From contig BLXT01003724.1 in NCBI GenBank assembly GCA_019648995.1, positions 38,053 through 58,754 on the forward strand: DNA of 20,702 nt, in the 5' to 3' direction. Shown here piece after piece: positions 1 to 9,950 of the stretch. Every line of letters begins with the position of its first letter. The stretch's first letter is position 1. Source of the stretch: Plakobranchus ocellatus. Its lineage: Eukaryota > Mollusca > Gastropoda > Plakobranchidae. A program made the position numbers and the translations under genes. Under the pieces are notes generated by a model that did no database searches, was not told the DNA's origin, and was given only the letters and a program-made list of their open reading frames with translations.

Positions 1-294
1 AGAGTTCTGAATGAAGCTAATAAAAGAAGATCACTGGTCAGAACTATAAGGAAACGTCAAGCTACCTTTCTGGGCCACGTGATAAGAAGAGGAAAACTGG
101 AACATTTGGAAACAACAGGAACGTATGAAGGAAAAAGAAGCAGAGGAAGACAAAGGGAGAAGATAATGGATGGGCTGGCCATATGGCTTGGACCAGGAAA
201 AGTGTCAGATATACTGGCCGCCGTCAAAGATAGGGATTTGTGGAGGGACATGATCGCCAACGCTTACAAGCAAGGCACTTGATGATGATGATGA
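1..294 (+). mobile_element. 3' end of an RTE-like LINE (end of reverse-transcriptase ORF)
   Basis: Frame 1 is open from the first base of the window to a TGA at 280-282. It encodes about 93 residues typical of the extreme C-terminus of LINE reverse-transcriptase proteins: a basic stretch ending in ATFLGHVIRRGKLEHL, then EGKRSRGRQREK, then a closing KDRDLWRDMIANAYKQGT. From family knowledge, FLGHV-R and a final DRD-W-MIANA--QGT mark non-LTR elements, most likely of the RTE clade. The stop codon lies inside a short TGATGATGA tail (280-294). Ending in a short tandem repeat rather than poly(A) also fits RTE-like LINEs. The catalytic part would lie left of the window. No stop interrupts the visible part, so the copy may be young. 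The clade is less certain than the LINE call. Confidence 0.8.
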
Positions 295-540
295 ATCGCC
301 TGTCTCTTCTTTCCAACGTTTTCTGCCGGTTCTTCCTCTTTTTCTTCTTTACGTCTAAGTAAAAGACTTCCTCCCTCATTACTCGTTCACTCGCTGCATC
401 TCTCTAGAAGTAGATTGTAGCTTTTTTCCTCTATCTACTAAGTTCTCGGCGTGTCTCCATGTGCCTGTGAGGCGCTCTCCATCTTTCTCTCTCCGAACCA
501 ATCTTAGGTTATATCTGAAACTTTCCTTTCATCTTCACAT

Positions 541-562
541 CTTTCTTTTCTCTCTCTCTCCC

Positions 563-615
<53 letters not shown>

Positions 616-648
616 ATATCTATCTATCTATCTATTTATCTATCTTTT
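541..648. repeat. (CT)n then (TATC)n compound microsatellite
   Basis: An uninterrupted (CT)22 run spans about 566-609, after shorter CT runs from 550. It passes into imperfect TATC/TATA repeats to about 645. Translation of this strand gives an open serine-leucine repeat, which is an artefact of the dinucleotide and not a protein. The other strand reads (GA)n. Confidence 0.95.
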
Positions 649-713
649 ATTCTTTATCTGTCTATCTACCTGCATGATTCCTCTCTCTATCTATTTCTCT
701 CTTTATCTTCCTC

Positions 714-722
714 TCCCCCCTT

Positions 723-761
<39 letters not shown>

Positions 762-762
762 T
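714..762. repeat. Second (CT)n microsatellite
   Basis: A pyrimidine-only tract with CT dinucleotides from about 723 to 747 and again from 749 to 760, joined by a short T run. With the block at 541-648 it makes a strongly strand-asymmetric pyrimidine region about 600 bases upstream of the gene start at 1367. Confidence 0.9.
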
Positions 763-1326
763 ACTCATTTTATTTTCTTTCGATTTCCTCTTCTTTCACC
801 CTGTTAGTGAAAATCTTTATAATTTGACTTTCCTAAAATGGGCACAAAATTTAAATTAAGAGGATTACTTGATTTTTTTTAAAGCGATTTAAAATCTTCA
901 AAAGGTTGAATGCTCTGTTTATGGCATTTTAACTTATGGCCGGATCTTTCCAAGGTTTCCTATTTCATGAAACATTTTCTGGCTTTGAATTAAGAGATTT
1001 TCATGCTCGCTTCTGATCTATGAGTTCCAATTTTACAAGGCCAAAAAGTAAAAATACTCTGATACGCCTTGAGCATTTTGGTTTATATATATACAAACAC
1101 ATATACATAAAATTTAAATATAATCTCCGAACACTTCAGACCCTATGAGTATGTAATAATTATGCTTATGACCTTCACGTTCACCCTCTACTAATTTGTT
1201 TATCCTCTGCCCCAGTTCTCCATCGTTATTTTTTCTCCCCTTCCAATCAGTGCACCTTTGTAGTGGAATATTATGAGAGACATCATTTGTTGTACAATAT
1301 TAATATGTTGGTGATAGGACATTAAA

Positions 1327-1346
1327 AATTAAACACTATTCTGCAG
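1327..1346 (+). promoter_or_regulatory. Putative 3' splice site (acceptor) in the 5' UTR
   Basis: The sequence ends in CACTATTCTGCAG, a plausible acceptor, 20 bases before the ATG at 1367. An in-frame TGA at 1352-1354 lies between this AG and the ATG. If the site is used, the upstream exon must be non-coding in this frame and translation still starts at 1367. The pyrimidine tract is weak, so this is an inference. Confidence 0.4.
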
Positions 1347-1366
1347 GCAGTTGAAGCGGTAAAGCT

Positions 1367-3466
1367 ATGTTTTATGCCGAGGACGACGATGATTCGCCGA
1401 AAACACCAATCGTTCATCCGAACGATGTACTAGATATCGAGGTATCACCAGCGGCTCGTACATTTTTGCTCTTACCTTCAGCCAGCTGTAAAGAAAGAAC
1501 TGTAACAGACGGCTACAGCGTCGCGGAAAGCTTTACGCTCTCGTCAACAAAACAGAGGTTTAAAAAAAATTCCAAGAGTAATAGCTTGACCGCTCCAGCG
1601 AGGAAACAGACAACTGCATCTATGAAGCGCGGGGACCCTTTTTTGCCTTCAGTCTTTTCTGATGAGAATCCTATTGCTGATTTCACCGTAAAGAAGAATT
1701 CGCGAAAAAAACCATCTGACTGTAAATGTAAGGGATTTGGCTACAACCTCAGTCCTAGCGCTCTCCTTCCTGAGGAGATGCGTCAGCAATGGGGAGTAGG
1801 AGTGTTTGGAAAGCATATACCAATTAAGTCATCGTCGAGTGCAAATTCTAATGGGTTGAGTAATTCTCAAGCTGCATCCATAGCTTTGACTAATGATGGA
1901 GACTCCGCTAGATGCTCTGCGCCCAGGATAGGATCTGCTTGTTATAACAATAGTATTACTAGTCAAAATAACATCAACACCAATAACAGCAATAATGTAA
2001 GCTCTGGCGCTTTCTGGCCATTTAGGTGTAGAAGTTGTACGCATGATCCCTGCTTATGTGTCGAGATGGGACAGATTCGCGACGGCTTTCGGATTCCTGA
2101 TTACAGCGAAAAACGAAAGCAAAAGTTGGCCTCTAAATCTATTAATTCCAAGGGAAAAGATACCAAAACGAGCGTTTCTAGTGTGATTGGCAGTACATTT
2201 ACTTCTTCACAAATAAAAAGGTCAGCATGCTTCGGCTCAAAAGACCATAGTAATATTATAAGTACAAGCAACTTTCCAAGAAACAGTCCCAGTCCAGTTC
2301 ATATGCCGTGTCCAGGTCTCTTCTACAATTCGGACCTCATGGGGATTACTTCTGGTTCCTCTGTAGGAAAACCTGTTCCTGCAAGCAAAGTTTGCCCGTC
2401 AGTGTGTGAACCAATCATGTTACATAAAGGCAGTGGGTATCTGGATACATGTAATGAACATTTGAATGTATCTCGAACCAACTCGTTGCCTTCTATGTCA
2501 CGTCGTGTGATTGCTAACATTTCTCCAGCTCCAATTATTTCTTCAGGAACCTTAGATGCTGCTATGCCGCACAATTTTCAAGTATCCAAGAAATCCGGGC
2601 TTTCTCGAAGCGTTACGCCCACACGACGTATAATCTCGCAAGATTGTGCCTGCGACAGCTGCAGACGTCGGACAAATTTGATGTCAACAATGGAGGTGCT
2701 AAGCTTATCGACAGCAGACCCGCAGCAAACTATGCCTCCTTTTCTTCTAACAAGGCCTCAAAGATATAATTCTCGAGCTCAATCACAACCTTTTGCAAAC
2801 CGATACAGTCCTTACAGAATTCCATCCTTCAGTTACAAGTCCACACTGCGTGATGTTTATGGATCTCCAGAATCTTATAAGCGATCGGATTCACCATTTT
2901 ACGACTATGGCGAAAGTACTGTAGGACTAGGACCTTCAACTTATGGAACTTCCATGTCCGGGAGTCAAGAATTAAGTGGGCTAGATGCTTCCGCATTGTA
3001 CTTAGACTGTGATAGTTCAGCTATGTCACCTCCCAGCATGCATAGCGGATCTTGGATGGTTGAGGACATCACAGATCTCTCTGTGCAAGAAACGGTAGAG
3101 TTTTTCGTAAATATGAAACCACCTATAATCACGTCCATTCCGTCTCCCCAATCAGACTCTAGCTCAGATATCTTTTCACCGTCACCAGGAGACCACCGCT
3201 GTACATCTCCAAGGTTAACCATCAATTCCAGCTCGTGCTTCTGCTCTGAGTCCGGGAATACAGGGAGCTGGGGAAGCCAACAAGCTTTGTGTAGGCAGTA
3301 CGGAAAAGAGAATCTTATAGGATTCCACGATTCACATCAGATAAAATTTTCGTCTGGGGAAAACAGTAACAGCCCGTACCCGCCCACATCCATGCTGTAC
3401 TCCTCTTTAGTATCTGATCTTGAGGACGAACTGCGCTGTGCAATAGAAAATATCCCCACTGCCTGA
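1367..3466 (+). CDS. Uncharacterised 699-residue single-exon protein with cysteine clusters
   Basis: I do not recognise this protein. The frame runs 699 codons without interruption from ATG 1367 (G at -3) to TGA 3464-3466. An in-frame TGA at 1352-1354 makes this ATG the first possible start. The protein looks mostly disordered, being rich in Ser, Pro and Asn. It starts with an acidic MFYAEDDDDSPKTP and has no signal peptide or membrane segment that I can see. Short cysteine groups stand out: CKC (residues 119-121), C-x2-C-x4-C-x-C after FWPF (221-231), CACDSC (427-432) and CFC (624-626). The 221-231 group could bind metal. Two less disordered patches are GSWMVEDITDLSVQETVEFF (about 561-580) and an acidic C-terminal end, SDLEDELRCAIENIP (683-697). 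Codon use and length argue for a real gene. It is convergent with the 4.1 gene. It could be an intronless gene or a long coding exon with a spliced 5' UTR. Confidence 0.82.
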   Translation: MFYAEDDDDSPKTPIVHPNDVLDIEVSPAARTFLLLPSASCKERTVTDGYSVAESFTLSSTKQRFKKNSKSNSLTAPARKQTTASMKRGDPFLPSVFSDENPIADFTVKKNSRKKPSDCKCKGFGYNLSPSALLPEEMRQQWGVGVFGKHIPIKSSSSANSNGLSNSQAASIALTNDGDSARCSAPRIGSACYNNSITSQNNINTNNSNNVSSGAFWPFRCRSCTHDPCLCVEMGQIRDGFRIPDYSEKRKQKLASKSINSKGKDTKTSVSSVIGSTFTSSQIKRSACFGSKDHSNIISTSNFPRNSPSPVHMPCPGLFYNSDLMGITSGSSVGKPVPASKVCPSVCEPIMLHKGSGYLDTCNEHLNVSRTNSLPSMSRRVIANISPAPIISSGTLDAAMPHNFQVSKKSGLSRSVTPTRRIISQDCACDSCRRRTNLMSTMEVLSLSTADPQQTMPPFLLTRPQRYNSRAQSQPFANRYSPYRIPSFSYKSTLRDVYGSPESYKRSDSPFYDYGESTVGLGPSTYGTSMSGSQELSGLDASALYLDCDSSAMSPPSMHSGSWMVEDITDLSVQETVEFFVNMKPPIITSIPSPQSDSSSDIFSPSPGDHRCTSPRLTINSSSCFCSESGNTGSWGSQQALCRQYGKENLIGFHDSHQIKFSSGENSNSPYPPTSMLYSSLVSDLEDELRCAIENIPTA

Positions 3467-4990
3467 TAAATGGAAACGATAAATTATGTTTTCATTTTTC
3501 CAAAGGCAGAAACAGAGGAGTAATTTTACTATTCTTGTGATTTTTGTTGTTTTTTTGATTGCGTGATCTCAACAGTAATGGCAAACTTTTTCGTTTAATG
3601 ATATTAATTTGGGGTCACTGAGATCGGCACGTTATATTTCTTTTTGAAAGTTTGCTTTAAAACTTTTGATAACAACAGATTGACAAGTTCACATAAAATT
3701 AAAGCATGTGAATGCGGTTGTAGTGGTTGCCAAACACTTTGCTTTACTCCTCTTCAATGTTCATCAACATCATTATTTTCTTCCAAGGTGTTCTATAATG
3801 TTCGATATGTCAAAAAATGTACATGCAGGGTTTTTTCCGTTGTAAGAAAAATGTGTTGGCAGATTGAAAGATTAATTATGAATTGCTGTAATACTAAAGG
3901 CTTGATAAAAAATATATAATGTTTATCCAACCAAATGCAAGATTTTTTTCATATTATTTAAATCAGTTTATTCAGTCTTTCAATTGTCAAATACGTTCCA
4001 TTATTATTGAGAAGGATTTCTAAATACATTGTTTATTTGTATTTTTGCTTGGGCCCTTATCGATTTGTTTCAGACAGAAATATTGCTTGAGGTTGCATGC
4101 ATGAAAAAATGACAATTTATAGAGTGAAATTATAAAAATGTTAAAAATTTTTCGATTTCTGGTATCCTTTACAAAGCTCTGAGTTATAATTGTTTGGTCT
4201 AAATGTATATCACCACGGAGTAGATCTTCATATGTATTTGTGCCTTTATTCTCTCTTAATCATGGATCATAAGTCGTCTTCTTCTCTGAATAGTGAATCA
4301 CTCACCCATCATATACATGTATTATCGTTTATGCATATATTTTGAGACTTTCTTTCCCAGAATTTTCGTCATTCCCTACAGGTTGTGAATATTCAAGGCA
4401 TCATTCAGTCTTTCATTTTTTTCACACGCAATTTAATCCATCATGCTCAGTTGATTAAACAGTTCTTGCAATTAGTCTTTCATTTTCTAATGCACTTAGT
4501 GGTATGAAAGGTATCATTGGTGAGAGTTTGTTTGCGCTGTAGTTTTTCCAACGAAGCAGGAATATAAGGATGTAAATTTAAATATAAAGATGATTCAGCG
4601 ATGCGATTTGTTTATGCTACTTCCAACATTTTCTTTATGCGAAAATAAAAGTATATCACAGAAAAAAACTACCTTTGAAAGTATATGTGTTTATTTGACA
4701 CCGTCTCCTTATTTTAACCATATTGCTCTTTACTTCTACCTCTTACTTTTTAGTCAAAGTTTAATAGCAAAAGTGCATAGAGTAATTTAATCTTCATTAA
4801 GATATAAAAATTCAAATTGATCTTAATGATATATTATGGAGAAACCAAAAAACACTATACAATCTATATCTCAAAAATCTTATTTCATCATTCAACTGGT
4901 TAGGAGTGATCTCCATTTTCAAACACTATTTTTCACAAGTTTCCTATTATTTATGGAACAAATAATGGAATTTTTTTGTGCGTGTGTGTG
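3467..4990 (+). other. Probable 3' UTR and downstream flank of the 699-codon gene
   Basis: A/T-rich, with frequent T runs and no convincing reading frame. AATAAA occurs on the plus strand at 4644-4649, and ATTAAA-type variants occur earlier, for example near 3700. Any of these could be the poly(A) signal, so the 3' end is not fixed. Short open stretches at 3644-3919 and 4590-4790 show no family resemblance and look like chance. Confidence 0.5.
4644..4649 (+). terminator. Candidate poly(A) signal AATAAA for the plus-strand gene
   Basis: A canonical AATAAA about 1.2 kb after the stop codon at 3466. The hexamer is common by chance in DNA this A/T-rich, and another plus-strand copy lies at 5741-5746, so it is only a candidate. 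Confidence 0.3.
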
Positions 4991-7900
4991 TATGGAGTGG
5001 CTCTTATGAATGATGAACTGGGAAACAAAAACAAACAAGAAGATGCATTATATGCACAGACAATACAGGATTGCTCGCAATAACATGATAAATTTGTGAG
5101 AGTCATGTAGTAGTTAGGTAAGGTAAAATGATGATTTAATTTATTTCAAATTTTTACGTGTCCATACATTTCTTGGATTGCTTCAATAGATATAAGTTTG
5201 AAATAAAAGACTTCTTAACATGAATCTTTTTAACAATGATAAAATATACACAAAATATTCCTGATAATCAAATACATACATTTTTTTTCAATATCATTAC
5301 ATGCTTAAAACTAGCTCTTAGAGAAAGGATGAAAAAAAAAGAGAAAAACTATGATGCTTTCACTACTCTGGAATGATGACGATATTGCAATATACATGTA
5401 CAATGTTTAAATCAAAAATTCAGATTTAAAACTGGTACTCTATGCTAATGTGTAAATACTATCACAAGATGAAATGTCTTGTGGCAAAAAATAGTACTGA
5501 AATGTTGTAACAGATTGATGCTTCTTAATATTTTAGAATATGATTTATTAGCAACAATATGAGAAGGGCTGCTCCATTACCTATAAATATTTATAAAATA
5601 TTCTCAACAATATATTAAACCTTAAACCTTTATTGCCATTTTTGCTGTAGACAATAATGCTTTATGGCTACACCAGAAGTACAACAAGACCATGATGAAT
5701 TTTTCAACCTGCCATGTTGTAGTTTCTATTTCATAGCATGAATAAATTGGATATTATATTCATATGCCTAGAAAAACCTTAAAATCTGTGATTAAAAACT
5801 TTCAGCCATACTAATACATAAAAAAGACTAGTCCAGATATTTAAAATAACGATTTCATATATTTTATTGAAGTCTGAATTGTTGGTAATAATATACACCT
5901 TACGACCTGTCCTAATACATCAGATGTTACAAAAACAAAATTGAAAAAAAATTTTAAAGGCTTTTCCCCTCTTATTTTAGATAGTCTTTTCAAAGAAATT
6001 AAAAATACCATTTACTGGCTCAGAATCAATTCAGCACTATCCAGTTTTCACCTCTGCAAAGCTTACAAATAAATGTTCCAGGCTGTTTCAAACATCAAAA
6101 ATGCGCAAAATGCATTTTTCAACTTATTCAGACTTAATTAAGTATCCTTGAGAAATATGTATTTAAAAAAAAAGGAGGGGAAAATCTGCACAAAATACTT
6201 AAGACTGCCATTGATACTGTCTCAAAAAATACATATCAATGAAGATCTTAAAGCATGTTTATAAATTGAGTATCCTTACCACAACAAAATAAGACGACCA
6301 AGTTCTTTTTCCTTCATTCATTTTTTTTTTCTTTTTTGAGTTTCAGAATGATTAATATTCAAAAGCATTACTTACATCAACTACATCAGCCATTCATAGC
6401 TTGGCTTAACTTTTTAAAGCATGTTGTTTTTAGAAAAAAACAAATGTGCATACATAGTTTGCTGGTTCTTCATTATTACTCTATTTGATGATTGCTAGCT
6501 ACTTTAATATATTCAAAATTTTGGCTTAAGTGAGAAAATTTTTAGTCTGGTGCCTAGGACATTCCAACATTCATTTGTTAAGAAACAAAAAAAAAAGCTG
6601 ATGCCATTCTTTTTCAGGTCAGGCTGCTCTAGTCATGATGAGGGGGTGAGAAAAAAATGTGAATATTTACAGTATAAAATGCATACAGTCTAAAATAAAA
6701 TTTATGGTTTTATTATACAGCATTTAAACCACAAAAAAGTAACATTACAATACTTTTTCACTATTTCAAAAATTTAAATTTGTACACAAGTCCAATAACT
6801 ACTACACTGACTTACCAATAATTTTATCCCTCAAAACTGATCCTCAATTATGTGGAATGTAGTTAACAATATCACCAAACCTATTCCAATCTGTTTAAGT
6901 AAGCCATCTTTTGGTGGAGAAAAGAAAAAAAGGCAAAATTCCCATCATCAGAAAAGTTGTTTTTAGCAAATGCAGATTCTTACTTATTCAACCCACAAAA
7001 CTATCAGTTTTATCTCTGTAAAAAAAAAAAGCTACAATTCTTAACTGTTTTATGAGCTTGGAGAAATATATATAATTATATATGAAACAAATGATGAACA
7101 TATGAATATTACAAGGATATTTCATTATTATATTGCAAGGATCATTCATGACGAATCGCTCAAACGTGTAGCAGAAGAAAAAAAAAACATGACCTCAATT
7201 GTTTAAAATAACAAGTTTTCAGTAAGAAAGGCGAGAATCATAAATAAAAGCTATTACTATCTTCTTCAAATTTCTCCTTATAAAGCAAAACAAGTTATGA
7301 ACAAATCTCTTCAAGAAATAGCCTAATGCCCTCTAAACTTATGTATGATTAATTAAAGACAATATTTAAAGTCTGTTTTTTACAGCAAATTTACAAAAGT
7401 TTCTTAACAGCTTTAAATGTCTAATATTTTTCCCCATTATAACTAAACTCTGCAGGGCGATTTAGGTCACAAAAAATCAGTATAAAATCCCAAATACTTG
7501 ATAAATCTCTTTTAAAGATGCGAAATGAAAGATATAAAAGAGAATTGGTGAGGCATAAGGGCTAAAAACCTATTTTGTAATAAAATGCAGTGACTACACT
7601 CCCTTACATTAGCACCACCAATGTTCATGCTCAATTTATATCAGTAACAGTATTATTCTTTAACTGACATACTTTCCATAAGATTTCTTTAGAATCAACT
7701 TTTTGAGCTTCTTAGGTATCCTTATATGCTCTCAAATAATTACGCCCTCTTGTATTTCAAGATTGCAGGGGAGCCATAATACTTTGAAAACAAGTAGGAA
7801 TAGAAGAGAAATGAAGGTACCAACTTAACCAAAAAAGTATAACACCCCCTTGATGTTTTCATAAGCTTTACCAATATGCTCTAAAACTGACATACGATTT

Positions 7901-8874
7901 ATCAGTACATCTTGAGTGCATTGTATGAGATGACATAATTCCACCAGGTTCTTAGTGTTGTGAAAATAAAAGAGGAAAAGAGTTATTGATAAACATTTCA
8001 ATATTTGAAAAAAAAAAAAAAGGATTTTCAAATTCACATCAATTCAAGTTGATGATTTATCACAATAAAATAAAATGGAAACATTCAATTAGGCACAAGT
8101 AATTCCAATGATTTCAGTAAAGAGTTATAAATCTTAATGGACTTGTTTCGTTTTATAATAAGTATGGGCTGCACTTTACAAATTCGCAAATGGCTAGTTT
8201 TCTTATAATCAGACAGACAAGCGAAGGGTACTAAGAAATAAACAATCTTTCTCAACATCCACAAAAAGAATACCCTTGTTGAACATGATGATTGTAGCCA
8301 ATTCTTTCATTATGCAAACAAAGATGCCAAGGTTTGAATAATGTATTGTATTTACATTGACAAATTAAAAAAAAAAAAAAAAAAAGATGTCAATGAGAGT
8401 GAAAAAAATAATTTTGTATTATGAAAGTGTTATTCTTTGCCAGCATATTTTAAAGAATGCAAAAATAAAAAAGGCAAAATATATGAGTATAAAAGGACTT
8501 TAAAAATGGCCACTGGTGAAATTTAATTCTTTGAATCTTCTTGCCACCCGCCTCCCTAAAACAAAAAAAAAAATCAGCACAAGATCTTTTCAATTTTGTA
8601 CAAATATATCCACTCTGGACAAGAGGCAACGTGTGTAACAGTTTGTTGGGTTCTTTTTTAACCCCACCAGACCGAGTCACAGAATTATCGGTTATTTCCT
8701 TTAATATTTTAGAATGACTTACTGATTTTTTCGGTGTTTCAGCACCTTACAAAAGGCTTAAAATAATCAGCCGATTGGGGCCAAATCTTATCTCAGTCAA
8801 AATTTGGGTATTGCAAAATGTCTTCTACCTTGGAGATATGTTGAATTTGTGCCTTTGAATTTTTGAATATTCAC
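4991..8874 (-). other. A/T-rich non-coding region, possibly distal 3' UTR of the 4.1 gene
   Basis: Nearly 4 kb with many A runs (for example 18 A at about 8367-8384) and no coding pattern on either strand. It lies downstream of the minus-strand 4.1 stop codon and may be partly its 3' UTR. On the minus strand TGTAAATA, the core Pumilio recognition sequence, occurs at 6664-6671 and 8349-8356. I looked for the usual 4.1 C-terminal domain on the minus strand here and did not find it by eye. Short minus-strand open stretches at 7825-8037 and 8450-8680 resemble nothing I know. Confidence 0.5.
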
Positions 8875-9354
8875 AATGAAATGAATTTGTGATGAACCAA
8901 TCACTTTATCAGGTAGAACGGCAAGGCCAAGGCTTTTCACGGTCCAACAGAACATTGATACTTTTGCTAAACCTGAGGAAGAATTTCTGCATGTCTATGC
9001 TTCTGCTTTTAGTGACAGCGAGTTTGGGCTTGAGCATAATGGACATGGGTCTAGTGGTGGGAAACAAAGTATTAGTTTAAAACTGGACAATGTGTCGAAG
9101 AAAGGAGTTGTTTCCCTTACACAGCTGAAGGGGGAGTAGCTAATGCTACTGATGGGGGTTGAAAACTGGTGTTAAATGTAAGGTATGTCTATTTTCTTCA
9201 ATCTCTCCAGCTTTCATCAATTTCTAATCACTGGTTTGGATAAAACTAATATTTTTCAAACCCATATACGTTTATTGTTAATTTTGTTAAGGAGGTTCAG
9301 AGAATCAGGTCTGGTAGGGATGTGTGGAAAGAAGAGAAAAGTGCAGTTTTGAAA

Positions 9355-9410
<56 letters not shown>

Positions 9411-9432
9411 AACAATAAGTTTTGTCAACAAT
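8875..9432 (+). repeat. Tandem unit 1: A-tract-bearing sequence of unknown origin
   Basis: First copy of a direct tandem duplication with a 558-base period. It begins at AATGAAATGA (8875) and ends at AATAAGTTTTGTCAACAAT (9414-9432). On the plus strand it holds an 82-codon open frame from GAT 8891 to TAG 9137-9139. It starts DEPITLSGRTARPRLFTVQQ, ends SLTQLKGE, and contains no ATG. A 216-base tail and a run of 53 A (9356-9408) follow. The layout, an open frame then a trailer then an A tract, resembles a 5'-truncated retrocopy of a transcript, later duplicated as DNA. I do not recognise the peptide. A second overlapping frame starts at ATG 8892 and is open for about 62 codons. Confidence 0.7.
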
Positions 9433-9950
9433 AATGAAATGAGTTTGTGATGAACCAATCACTTTATCAGGTAGAACGGCAAGGCCATGGCTTTTCACGG
9501 TCCAACAGATCATTGATACTTTTGCTAAACCTGATGAAGAATTTCTGCACGTCTATGCTTCTGTTTTTAGTGACAGCGAGTTTGGGCTTGAGCATAATGG
9601 ACATGGGTCTAGTGATGATGAACAAAGTATTAGTTTAAAACTGGACAATGTGTCGAAGAAAGGGGTTGTTTCCATTACACAGCTGAAGGGGGAGTAGCTA
9701 ATGCTACTGATGGGGGTTGAAAACTGGTGTTAAATGTAAGGTATGTCTATTTTCTTCAATCTCTCCAGCTTTCATCAATTTCTAATCACTGGTTTGGATA
9801 AAACTAATATTTTTCAAACCCATATACGTTTATTGTTAATTTTGTTAAGGAGGTTCAGAGAATCAGGTCTGGTAGGGATGTGTGGAAAGAAGAGAAAAGT
9901 GCAGTTTTGAAACTACAAAAAAAAAAAAAAAAATAAGTTTTGTCAGCAAT
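9433..9950 (+). repeat. Tandem unit 2: second copy, with a shorter A tract
   Basis: Direct repeat of the unit at 8875-9432. The matching open frame runs from GAT 9449 to TAG 9695-9697. It differs from copy 1 at 11 bases, 9 of which change the amino acid; four of the 11 sit together near 9615-9620. The next 216 bases (9698-9913) match copy 1 exactly. The A tract here is 17 bases (9917-9933) against 53. After it both copies carry AATAAGTTTTGTCA[A/G]CAAT, so the duplicated unit includes sequence beyond the A tract. That favours tandem DNA duplication over two separate retropositions. A CAAT shared by both outer flanks may be the junction microhomology. Confidence 0.85.

Larger units (their letters stand above)
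295..1366. other. Intergenic DNA upstream of the 699-codon gene
   Basis: No gene recognised. The first 400 bases are pyrimidine-rich on this strand and contain two microsatellite blocks, listed separately. From about 850 it becomes A/T-rich and includes a TATATATATAC patch near 1084-1094. The stretch probably contains the promoter and perhaps a 5' UTR exon of the gene at 1367, but no transcription start can be fixed by eye. Confidence 0.6.

Noticed and set aside
57-260. Minus-strand open frame over the LINE tail
   Set aside because: It is antisense to the clear reverse-transcriptase C-terminus on the plus strand.
461-859. 132-codon plus-strand open frame rich in Ser-Leu
   Set aside because: It is the translation of the CT and TATC microsatellites. 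It has no non-repeat similarity and the frame stays open only because of the repeat.
1829-3225. Three minus-strand open frames of 71-86 codons
   Set aside because: They lie antisense inside the 699-codon gene and show no features of their own.
9140-9240. Small intron within the tandem unit (GTATGT ... CTCTCCAG)
   Set aside because: The span between the donor-like and acceptor-like sites is under 40 bases, too short for a normal animal intron.
8889-9638. 63-codon ATG-started frames in the two tandem units as real genes
   Set aside because: They overlap the longer shared frame, almost all differences between copies change the peptide, and no promoter or family match is seen.
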